A stretch of 64,000 bases of DNA from contig CM055113.1 in the NCBI GenBank assembly GCA_029204225.1, forward strand, positions 2,624,081 to 2,688,080, read 5' to 3'. A program made the translations under genes and the position numbers. Shown piece after piece: positions 19,088-27,736 of this stretch (its first letter is position 1; each line of letters starts with the position of its first letter). The notes under the pieces were generated by a model. The model saw only the letters and a program-made list of their open reading frames with translations. It was not told the DNA's origin and did no database searches. Source of the DNA: Diphasiastrum complanatum (lineage: Eukaryota; Streptophyta; Lycopodiopsida; Lycopodiales; Lycopodiaceae).

Positions 19088-21251
19088 TGTTGAAATATAA
19101 TGCCTATTTTACCAAAACAAACACACATTCCGAAACGAGAGTTTCAAAACTTGGGATGTAGCAGAACGCGTTCCGCTGCATCCCCGGTTTAAATCCCCAA
19201 TCATATGGAGTTGAGATAGGTTTGCATTCTGACATTCCAAATTTTTCAAGAAGTTCAAGTCCATACTTAGATTGAGAAATAAAGAAACCACATGCTACTC
19301 TCCATCCCTAGAAAGTACTATAGTGAACCAAGATCTTTCATATCAAACCCTAATGAGAGATCTTTCTTAATATTCCGAATCACGACTTGATTACAACCTA
19401 TGATGATAAGATCATCAACATACATCACTACACTAACAATCTAATTATCTTTTACCATAACATAAAGTATATGCTCCACACTACTACTCTGAAAATCAAG
19501 CTCCTCAAAGGATGTATCAATCCTCAACACCATAAAATACTCCACCATGAGATTGTGTTTTCATAGGACCACAAAAATCCATATGAACAAGTTCTAGAAT
19601 ATTTCTTGCTCTAGTTGTACTAGAAGAAAATTTGAAAATTTATGTTTATGATGGTTTCACAAAACACAACCTTCACAACACTTGTGATGTGAAATTACTT
19701 GAGGTAAACTTGTAACCATATTAAAAATCCTCAAAACTTGTAGACCATTATAAAATTCAAATGTCCAAACCTCTCATGCGATAACTTACTCATCCCTTCA
19801 ATATCAACAATTCCAACTTGATGACTGATCACCTAAACCTGAGTTTATACAATCTTCCTACAAGAATCCCTTCAGCTACCACTTCATTGTTCTTTTTGAT
19901 AAGACATCATTCTTCATCGAACTGAATAACCATATCTATCTATAAGCAATCTGAGGTGTCATATGCTTTGATGCTCTTGAATCGATAAACCAACAATCTT
20001 CTTCCCTTGAAAAATCACATGAAGATGTTGATGCCGAAAACAATTCACAGTTGCCACGATCCAAAGCACTCAATTTCGTACTAAGTCCTTTTTCAGTAAA
20101 ATTTCCTGACTGATTCTTCTTGTTGAACTTGTTTTTCTAGCATTCTTTTGCGTAATGACCTTGCTTCGAATTTTGTCCCTCCTTTGCTATGAATGCTTGT
20201 TCTTTAAAATCTTCCCAATTCATGACATTATGACATCTCATTCCCTCTTGTAACAGAATAGCATTCAATTCATCAAAGGTAGGCCTGGTTTCTAGTAAAG
20301 AAAACTTCATGACAAAATTTTGATAAGCTAGTGGTAAGCTATTAAGAATAGCATATTGGATACTAATACTGAATTTGGGACACTTTCTCCAACCGCTATA
20401 AGCTGTCCTCGAAGATCTTTTACCCGTGTGACATAATCCGTCACTGATTCCCATGTATCCATTTTTAAGTATGTAGCTTATTTGTTAAGAATAAACCCTA
20501 GATTGATTAACATTCTCGTACAAATTCTTGAGAATATCCCAAGCTTCCTTGGTCCAGCGGCATCTCTGAAATGTGGAACAATCATATCTTGAATTGATAA
20601 GTTAATGATATGAAGAGCTTTTCTTCGTCGTTTCATGTACTCTCACAATTCTCTATCAGTTGTGGGAAGAACTTCAACACTTATTACAATATTCCAAGGT
20701 TCTCGGTCCATGAGAATATTTTGCATCTTGAATTTCTAGATGCTAAAATCCGTGTTGTCAAGTTTACTTGCCTTGAATAATACCACATCATTTAAACTTG
20801 TCATTGTATGACACTCGAGTCAGTATAAAATTTGACGGTTTTACAAAGATTTATGTCAATTTAAAAAAAATCACTGATTTCCACAAAATTTGTCATAAAA
20901 TTCTTCAATATATGGTGGTTCCTCAAAAATCTGAAATCTTCACTTCCATCAATCTGCCATACTTGGTCCAGTGCTTGTCCTGCACATCCAATCTTCAAAG
21001 ATATATCAACAGTTGCTATGCGTCCTAGCATCCGAAATTCAACAACTTACAACGGCTTCAGTAGCTTCGTACTTCCAAAGGCCTTCCAACAGTCTAAGGT
21101 AGCAAACTCGCGAATAACTATGGATAACAATTATGGTCCAACGCTCTTACTCCAACAATCTGCCTTGCTCATTGAGGTCGACTATAGGTAGCTAATTTAG
21201 GTAGTTGGCTAGCCCAAGGAACCACAACTTTTAGCATATATTTTGATGCCA
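19088..21251 (-). pseudogene. Copia-E: heavily decayed Copia element
   Basis: Fragments in Copia order on the - strand are gag N-terminus (20800-20500, FKMQNILMDREPWN-like), gag (20454-20137, LNSLPLAYQNFVMKFSLLETRPTFDEL), integrase scraps (19950-19550) and RT scraps (19460-19170, VDDLIITGCNQ-like). Most of integrase and RT is deleted. At 21240-21251 a sequence matches the initiator-tRNA PBS at 8 of 12 bases, and the four mismatches are all transitions. At 19088 an unrelated LTR-start-like 26-mer marks the left edge. Confidence 0.7.
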
Positions 21252-21728
21252 TGATGATAACTTATAAGACATCAGAGCAAGACTGACATAACTCTCCATG
21301 GTATAGATTGTGGACATATAATGGAGACATGTTAACTAGCAATAAGCACAATCAAGTAGTTGGTGCAACTTAACACTGACTGAGCATTACTAAAGACAAA
21401 TGGGGTTGTCATCATTGCATTATCATTCACATGTTTTGCGAGGTCCTTGGCAGCAAAAATGAGAATAGAGTACAAAAAAAATTTTGTACATATTTTTTGA
21501 TTGACAAGATGTTCTCTACGACATTCACTACCAACTATTTGCTATCAAGTTCTCCATTTTCACCCTTAAGCATGTTTCTAAGTTGGCGTGAATGACCCTG
21601 ACCCAATTCCCGTGACTATCTTCCCAAAGTGATCACCTAAATCATCACTATAATAACAAAAAAAATAATTTGCAAAAAATCAAAATGTGCCAATAAACTT
21701 GAAGCTTGACAAAGTTATGTTCTAATCA
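21252..21728 (-). repeat. Probable Copia-E 5' LTR
   Basis: It lies just upstream of the decayed PBS. On the - strand it would begin TGATTAGAACATAAC and end GTTATCATCA, a TG...CA structure of about 477 bp. No partner LTR remains, so the call rests on position and termini only. Confidence 0.45.
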
Positions 21729-21820
21729 TAGTTGCAGCGCGATTCGCGAATCGCGATTCAGAATCGCGATCAGAATCGCGATCCCGATTCGCGATTCGGG
21801 ATTTTTCCAGAATCGTGTAG
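21729..21820. repeat. Palindromic GAATCGCGATTC cluster, probable hAT end
   Basis: About 70 bp contain overlapping palindromes CGATTCGCGAATCG and GAATCGCGATTC and several partial copies, ending in a T tract. It lies at the far 3' side of the hAT transposase gene once the LINE is removed, as subterminal transposase-binding repeats would. No matching inverted copy was found to the right of 30910, so the element end is inferred. Confidence 0.45.
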
Positions 21821-22148
21821 AATCGAATTTTTTTTTTTTTTTTGAAATTTTTTTGTGCAATATGGGTATCAGATGAAAGCTCTGATCGAGGGGAGTATGA
21901 TTGTGTAGTTTGCCGACTGTTTCAGGTGCAGGATGGTCGCTTTACACTAAAGCTGCATCCCATATAAAAAAAGAGAACACATTGGGGCATTCCTAGTGAA
22001 CATAGCAGGAATCTCCCTTTCTCTGATTCTCCCTCTCTCTATCTCTCTCTGATCACGATTCACAACAAACGGAACTAAAACCATGCTGAACAAAAACCTA
22101 GCTGAATCATTCTGAACTTTAGCCTTAAATGAAACAATTTTTGACAAA

Positions 22149-22154
22149 ACAACC

Positions 22155-22157
<3 letters not shown>
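22149..22157. repeat. LINE target-site duplication, left copy
   Basis: ACAACCATA directly precedes the (CT)n start of the LINE and recurs at 27202-27210 directly after its 3' tail. The 9-bp length is typical of target-primed reverse transcription. Confidence 0.88.
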
Positions 22158-22220
<63 letters not shown>

Positions 22221-22482
22221 GTGCGCTGCCCGCCTGCTAGTGCGCTGCCCGCCCTCGCTACCCCTGCCCCTCTCTCTCTCTCTCGCCGCTCTGCTGGTGC
22301 GCTGCCCGCTTGCTGGTGCGCTGCCCGCCTGCTGGTGCGCTGCCCGCCCTGCTAGCGTTGCTGCCCTCTCTCTCTCTTGCGCGCCCACCCGCCCTGCTGA
22401 CGCTGCTGTCCGCCCTGCTGACGCTGCAGTGCTGACCTTCGCACCTGCCCTGCGCTGGTCCTCCATCTGCTTACCGCCTCCT
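22158..22482 (+). other. LINE 5' UTR: (CT)n tract and GCTGGTGCGCTGCCCGC repeats
   Basis: A CT microsatellite of about 60 bp opens the element. About five imperfect copies of a 17-20-bp unit containing GCTGGTGCGCTGCCCGCC follow. Such 5' repeats may act as a promoter region, as in other LINEs (inference). The frame is open upstream of the ORF1 ATG, but translation of CT repeats gives only Ser-Leu, so I start ORF1 at 22483. Confidence 0.65.
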
Positions 22483-23391
22483 ATGGCACCTAAGAAAAAG
22501 GAGGGTGTTCTTACACCCCCCTCCCTGTTGGACACCCCCCCATCACCGGTAGTGATGGAGGAGCCGTCTTCGGTGACAGAAACTATCAACATGGCTGCCA
22601 TTGACTACACTCCTTCCAAACCTACCGAAAGTCTTTTTGCTTATGATCTTAGTTTTATCCGGCAAGAAATTCTTGGACTTAAGAAACAACTACACCTCTT
22701 TGAAGCTGAAAATAGCAAGTTAGCTAAGGATCTTTTTGGTGTCACGGAACGTGTGGAGCAGCTTGAGCAAGAAAATATATATCTTAAGCAACGAATTGCA
22801 GAAAAAAGTGCCTTGGAGGAGACTTCCAACAAGATCAATAGCTTGGAGAAACAAGTCGAGGAGACGAAAACGTGGGCAGCACTCTTCAAACCGGATGATA
22901 TGGGCAGCAAACTCTCATCACTCGCAAAACAGGTTGAAGAAACGACATCGATCCTTAAGCAAGGTAATCACTCTCAGATTTCATCTTTTCCGAAGGAAAA
23001 CGATTTGGAGACAGTTTTGGGTGAACAAGCCAGAAGGGCCAAAAAAGCCTTTAACATTAGAGTAAGAGGCATTGCCAATGGTGGAAAACCGTTGGAAGAA
23101 GCTACGGATTTGCTCATTTCCAAGTTATCTCATGTGGCTGACGGTTTTGATACTGCTTGGCGCAGTAAATTTGATGACAATGTTTTGTTTATCAAGTTCC
23201 GCTCGCTTTCACAACGCAATGCTGCCCTTCGGCTTAGGGCAAAGCTTAAAGGTACTTTCATTTATATGGATGATGACTTAACAAATACTCAATGGTTGGC
23301 AAGAAAAAAGATTATCCTTGAAGCGAAAGAGAAAGGGCAAAGGGTTGTTTTTATTGACGGGAAACCGAGATTTTTCGACCTTCCACAATAG
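22483..23391 (+). CDS. LINE ORF1 protein (coiled coil plus RRM-like, nucleic-acid chaperone)
   Basis: About 302 residues from MAPKKKEGVLTPP to FFDLPQ. After a Pro/Ser-rich N-terminus come heptad-rich segments (roughly residues 55-165: LGLKKQLHLFEAENSKL, VEQLEQENIYLKQRIAEK, INSLEKQVEETK) that should form a coiled coil. An RRM-like region follows (about 185-260, FNIRVRGI and DNVLFIKFRSLSQRNAAL) and a C-terminal domain (GTFIYMDDDLTNTQWLARKK..KGQRVVFIDGKPRFF). This order is that of the trimeric L1 ORF1p. No CCHC zinc knuckle is seen, unlike most flowering-plant L1 ORF1. It would coat LINE RNA in cytoplasmic particles. It ends in TAG at 23389-23391, in frame with ORF2. Confidence 0.8.
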   Translation: MAPKKKEGVLTPPSLLDTPPSPVVMEEPSSVTETINMAAIDYTPSKPTESLFAYDLSFIRQEILGLKKQLHLFEAENSKLAKDLFGVTERVEQLEQENIYLKQRIAEKSALEETSNKINSLEKQVEETKTWAALFKPDDMGSKLSSLAKQVEETTSILKQGNHSQISSFPKENDLETVLGEQARRAKKAFNIRVRGIANGGKPLEEATDLLISKLSHVADGFDTAWRSKFDDNVLFIKFRSLSQRNAALRLRAKLKGTFIYMDDDLTNTQWLARKKIILEAKEKGQRVVFIDGKPRFFDLPQ

Positions 23392-26300
23392 GAACTAGGG
23401 GCCCCCGGATATAGAAGCTACCCGAGATCCCCTACCAATTTGAGACTTGGCTTCTGGAATTGTAATGGTTTTTTATCTTCGTCATCAGCCGGAGACTTTG
23501 CTGATTTTATTAGAAAATGCGACATTTTGTTGTTGGCTGAAACTCATGAGTCCTTATATCATCCTCTTCCAAATATACAGGAGTACTCTTGGCATTCTGC
23601 TTTTCGTCCATTTGTTAGGGGAAAAACTTGTCGAGGATCTGGAGGAGTAGCTTGTTTATACAGAGACACCACAGTTCAGATGGTTAAACAAGATCCATAC
23701 GCTCGCTATATTTGGTTACACATTATTGACTCACTATTGGGATTACCTCAGGACATCTATATAGCTGTATGCTATTTTGCTCCACAGACCTCAGTGTTTG
23801 CTGAGTTTGGCGGGGACCCTTTTCAGGCTCTCTCAGATGATATTGCTATCTTTTCTCAGCAGGGTTCCATTTTACTAGCAGGTGATTTCAACGCCCGCAC
23901 AAGCTCTAGACAAACCGAATTTCATGCAGCTACGGATCTTCTCAGGCTTTACCCTTTGGATATGGGGCTAGACCGGGTATCACAGGATGCAGACACTCCA
24001 GCTACATCTTTCGGGGAGCAGTTGATCACTCTAGCAGAGACACACGCTCTTGCCATTTTGAATGGCCTCACACAGTGGCCTTCCTCATCAGCATATACAT
24101 GCTATCCTCATGGTGGAGGACATAGTGTGGTCGACTACTTCATTGGATCACCTGCTTTGATCTCTCACATTTCTGATTTCTCCATCACACCCCCTACCAT
24201 TTCCGATCACTCACTCTTACACATCTCACTTGGTCACATAACCTCTTCTTTGCAAATTTCTTGCTCTCTTCCCACTCATAAACGTATTCCTTTCACCCAA
24301 TCTGGATTCACTAATTACACCACAATCTTATCCCAACTACTCGCTAACTTCCCGTTCATGGCACCAATTGACCAGCAAGCCACTTTTCTCTCTACATCCC
24401 TCTTAGCTGCTGCTTCCTCATCCTTCCCCACCAAAACGACATCATCTCACAGAAGTGTTCACAACAGATGGTATGATGCAGAATGCCGCTCTCTTCACAA
24501 TCATGTGACATATGCCAGGTCACACTCCCCTGCCACACTCAAACAATGCCAGAAAGAATATCATAGAACCACCAGAACAAAGAAGATCAAGTACCTACAA
24601 TCACTCTGCCAAAAAATGATCAACTCTTTAGATTCACCCTCCTCCTCTTTTTTCTGGAAACATTTCACCAGACACTCTTCAACATTGGCCCCCATAGCCA
24701 TCGAATCCTGGATCGAGTATGCCACGGAGTTATATACCACGGACTCTCCTCCTACCTCACTCTCACCGAGACCTGACCACTGCTCACTTTTCACCCCTGA
24801 CATGGTTGAAAACGCCATTAAACATGCCAAACTAAATAAAGCCACTGACTATGACTCCTTAAGTGTAGACTTCCTAAAGCCCGTAGCACATCTCATCTCC
24901 CCTTACATTGCTCATGTTTTTAACACAGCTGTTACTTCTGGTTTTCCTACGGCTTGGTGTACTAATATCCTTCACCCCATCCTCAAGGCAGGTGATCCCA
25001 TGAATGTAGGAAACTACCGCACCATTATGATTGGTCACACTCTAGCTAAGATATATGGCTCTATACTACAGACAGTCACTGGATCTTTTGCTGAAACTGA
25101 GGGTTTACACGCTATGGGTCAAGCTGGTTTCAGACCGGGATATTCTACTTCAGACCAGATCTTCATTTTGAGATGCATTATTGAGGAGGCTCGACATCGG
25201 AAACAGAGAATTTACTGTTGCTTTGTGGATTTTCGCAAAGCTTTTGACTCTGTTCCACGACATCTTCTTTTCCAGAGACTGTCTTCACTTGGCTTTTCAG
25301 AGGATACTATTGCTGCGATCATTACTTTATATGAGCGAGTCTTGGCACGTTTCAGAGATGGTAGTGGCTGGTCCTCACAGATACATTCTACCATTGGGGT
25401 GAAGCAGGGTTGCCCCTTATCACCCACTCTTTTTGCACTATATATAGATGACCTCGAGCGGATTATTCGCGAGGAAGGTGGAGAGGGCTGTCCCCTAGCA
25501 GACATTATTATCCCCATTCTCTTGTACGCTGATGATGTGGTTCTCCTCTCATCCTCTGCAGCTGGTTTACAGAGTCACCTTTCTGCTTTACATCACTTTT
25601 GCCAGCGTTGGGGATTGACGGTTAACCTTAAGAAGACTAAGATTATGGTGTTTAACACCAACAGACAGCATATGAGAGATGTGATTTTCTATTATGACGG
25701 GCTACCGATTGAGATCGTGACCTCCTACACCTATTTGGGAGTTCTTTTCTCTGGTCCGCTACTCACTTTTCGACCAGCAGCCACCGCCAGGCTCCGCAAG
25801 GGGCATACCGCTCTTGTGCATATGGAGAGATTTTGCTCTACTTATTATGTGCAGGATCCTGCTACCAGATGCCTACTATTTTCTGCTACTGTCTCCCCAG
25901 TTGTGCTATATTCGGCTGAGACTTGGTGCCCTGATTTATCACGCGATACATGGAGAGATCTTACTCGTATCCAGATTCTCATGCTCAGTAGGATAATTCG
26001 GGCTAAGCCCTCAGTACCACATGATATCATACTAGCCGAGTTTGCTTCTCCTCCATTAGTTGTTGGTGCTATGTTTCAGATCATCACCTTTCTTCACAGG
26101 GTATTAGATCTAGATACCTCCAGATACATTGTTGCTGCTCTCACTTCATCTTGTACCCTTGCAGATCAGGGAGCCAAGCACTCTTGGTATCGCAGTGTCT
26201 CAGCCCTTCTTCAGACTTGGGGTTTATCCGCACTTGATCTTCCGAATGGAACCCATGCTTATATCAGACAGCAGATTTACCGGAGCTACATACGCACTAT

Positions 26301-26943
26301 ATGGTCACATCCTGATCCAGATAGGGTCAAGCTACATTATTATGGCACACATCTTTTACGGCTGGACGTTTCGGGCTTGCCTATTCTTCCAGTTTATCTT
26401 ACACAGACGCTATCTTTTGGTCTGAGATATCGTATAGGACAGCTTCGAGTCTCTTCTCATCAGCTTGCTATCGAGACAGGTAGATACACAGACACTCCCA
26501 GATTGCAGCGGATATGTCAGCTTTGTTCTCTTCAGGAGGTGGAAGATGAGTTTCATTTCATCTTTCGCTGCCCAGTATACTATGAGATTAGAGGACGATA
26601 CCATTGTTTATACCGAGATATTCCCCTCACGTTGAGCTCCTTCCTCGAGTATTCAGATGCTAGATGTGTGGGTCTTCTTTTGAGAGAGATGTATATTTTA
26701 CGAGCTTCACTTCTACCTACGCTCTCAGATATGGATTCCAGTCAGGCTCACATTACTCAGTTCTTCCAGAAGCGAGACAGAGTGGATATTTCGGTTGCGG
26801 ATTTTGACGTCCCCGTCCGAAGATCGAAGACACAGAGAGTTTCGGCTCGATCCAGTGCTACTAGATCTTCATACGCCTCCCACCAGCCTACATCACGACC
26901 CACTACTACCATCACTCATTACTTTCAGCTTGCTCGTAGCTAG
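23392..26943 (+). CDS. LINE ORF2 protein: endonuclease and reverse transcriptase
   Basis: The open frame follows the ORF1 UAG in the same frame. Recognisable protein begins at TTG 23440 (LGFWNCNGF), and the first ATG comes only near 23679. The APE-type endonuclease shows AETHE, AGDFNAR and SDHS (residues ~1-245). RT shows GQAGFRPGYSTSDQI, FVDFRKAFDSV, GVKQGCPLSP and LLYADDVVLL (~470-760, catalytic YADD intact). A C-terminal C-x2-C...H...C finger follows (CQLCSLQEVEDEFHF, ~1025). A canonical PIP box QAHITQFF (1102-1109, counted from 23440) and a PIP-like TTTITHYF (1155-1162) close the protein. It would nick DNA and copy LINE RNA at the break. Confidence 0.9.
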   Translation, partial: ELGAPGYRSYPRSPTNLRLGFWNCNGFLSSSSAGDFADFIRKCDILLLAETHESLYHPLPNIQEYSWHSAFRPFVRGKTCRGSGGVACLYRDTTVQMVKQDPYARYIWLHIIDSLLGLPQDIYIAVCYFAPQTSVFAEFGGDPFQALSDDIAIFSQQGSILLAGDFNARTSSRQTEFHAATDLLRLYPLDMGLDRVSQDADTPATSFGEQLITLAETHALAILNGLTQWPSSSAYTCYPHGGGHSVVDYFIGSPALISHISDFSITPPTISDHSLLHISLGHITSSLQISCSLPTHKRIPFTQSGFTNYTTILSQLLANFPFMAPIDQQATFLSTSLLAAASSSFPTKTTSSHRSVHNRWYDAECRSLHNHVTYARSHSPATLKQCQKEYHRTTRTKKIKYLQSLCQKMINSLDSPSSSFFWKHFTRHSSTLAPIAIESWIEYATELYTTDSPPTSLSPRPDHCSLFTPDMVENAIKHAKLNKATDYDSLSVDFLKPVAHLISPYIAHVFNTAVTSGFPTAWCTNILHPILKAGDPMNVGNYRTIMIGHTLAKIYGSILQTVTGSFAETEGLHAMGQAGFRPGYSTSDQIFILRCIIEEARHRKQRIYCCFVDFRKAFDSVPRHLLFQRLSSLGFSEDTIAAIITLYERVLARFRDGSGWSSQIHSTIGVKQGCPLSPTLFALYIDDLERIIREEGGEGCPLADIIIPILLYADDVVLLSSSAAGLQSHLSALHHFCQRWGLTVNLKKTKIMVFNTNRQHMRDVIFYYDGLPIEIVTSYTYLGVLFSGPLLTFRPAATARLRKGHTALVHMERFCSTYYVQDPATRCLLFSATVSPVVLYSAETWCPDLSRDTWRDLTRIQILMLSRIIRAKPSVPHDIILAEFASPPLVVGAMFQIITFLHRVLDLDTSRYIVAALTSSCTLADQGAKHSWYRSVSALLQTWGLSALDLPNGTHAYIRQQIYRSYIRTIWSHPDPDRVKLHYYGTHLLRLDVSGLPILPVYLTQTLSFGLRYRIGQLRVSSHQLAIETGRYTDTPRLQRICQLCSLQEVEDEFHFIFRCPVYYEIRGRYHCLYRDIPLTLSSFLEYSDARCVGLLLREMYILRASLLPTLSDMDSSQAHITQFFQKRDRVDISVADFDVPVRRSKTQRVSARSSATRSSYASHQPTSRPTTTITHYFQLARS

Positions 26944-27201
26944 TTTCCTCCGCGGAGCAGGTGGTTAAGCTCTTGCTTTGTACCCTCACCAGCTGGTGGT
27001 CAAGCTTGGATACTTTTTCTCTTAGAGACAGAGAGATCGATATTTTAGTTTTAGTTTTACTGTCTTTTCATTGGTAAATAAGTCCTTATGCGGACAATGC
27101 TTCTCACATTTTGTACTCTCTTTTGTCTTATGTGCCCCTGGGCACCAAAAGACGTTAATAATAATAATTCTAATTCTAATTCTCTCTCTCTCTCTCTCTC
27201 T
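26944..27201 (+). other. LINE 3' UTR and microsatellite tail
   Basis: After the ORF2 stop come about 210 non-coding bases and then a tail of TAA triplets, TTCTAA hexamers and about 12 CT units ending at the TSD. No poly(A) is present. The 3' (CT)n resembles the (CT)n at the 5' start. Confidence 0.75.
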
Positions 27202-27210
27202 ACAACCATA
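27202..27210. repeat. LINE target-site duplication, right copy
   Basis: ACAACCATA, identical to 22149-22157, follows the LINE tail directly and is continued by AATCATAAATC of the interrupted hAT flank. Confidence 0.88.
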
Positions 27211-27372
27211 AATCATAAATCATAAAACCGAAGTTACTGAACTAAAACTACAAAGAACAATACTGAATCATGACAATGTTGTGAATAGGATCATCATAAT
27301 ATATAATATCGGGCCACATGGCACCAAAAAGGGGTACAATGATGTTCCATGAACGTAATGAAAACTATATAA

Positions 27373-27736
27373 CTAAGGCTCGTCAGAGTCATGGTAGGAT
27401 AAATCATCCGAATCTATGGACTGCAGATCCCATGGGTCCGCAGATGAATCGGAACTGGAGGGAGCCATATGTCGTGGTGTGGCCCTGGCTCTGCTGCGTG
27501 CTCTGGATCCTTGCTGCGTGCACTGGCTCTGGACCACCCCCCTCTCCCTGCCTCTACCTCTGCCTCTGCCTCTGCCTCTGCCTCTGCCTCTCTCCCCTCC
27601 TCTGGCCCCCATCTGGCTGCCCCCAGCCCTGTGTGTCAGGTGGCCGTAACCCTACACCCTGGGATGGCCCTACCCACTGTGATGATGCCTGGCCGACGAC
27701 TGCCTGTAGCTCCACTCCTGTCTACAAAAAGAGTAC
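27373..27736 (-). other. GC-rich 3' region of hAT gene, possible lost C-terminus
   Basis: A - strand frame (27612-27373) encodes a Gly-Arg repeat followed by an acidic Ser-rich end, SSSDSSADPWDLQSIDSDD. It is not in frame with the last clear transposase exon. It may be the original C-terminus after a frameshift, a further exon, or 3' UTR. The Gly-Arg part is encoded by a (CTCTGC)n-type hexamer tract near 27550-27600. Confidence 0.35.

Larger units (their letters stand above)
22158..27201 (+). mobile_element. Full-length L1-like LINE
   Basis: The 5.0-kb non-LTR retrotransposon is flanked by a perfect 9-bp TSD. Order: (CT)n start, GC-rich 5' UTR with a repeated GCTGGTGCGCTGCCCGC unit, ORF1 (22483-23391), a 16-codon spacer, ORF2 (EN-RT-zinc finger, to 26943), a 3' UTR of about 260 bp and a tail (TAA)n-(TTCTAA)n-(CT)n instead of poly(A). 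Both long frames are open, so it is the youngest-looking and most intact element in the window. Confidence 0.92.

Noticed and set aside
22129-22482. N-terminal extension of LINE ORF1
   Set aside because: The upstream codons translate the CT microsatellite and GCTGGTGCG repeats; MAPKKK at 22483 is a more natural start.
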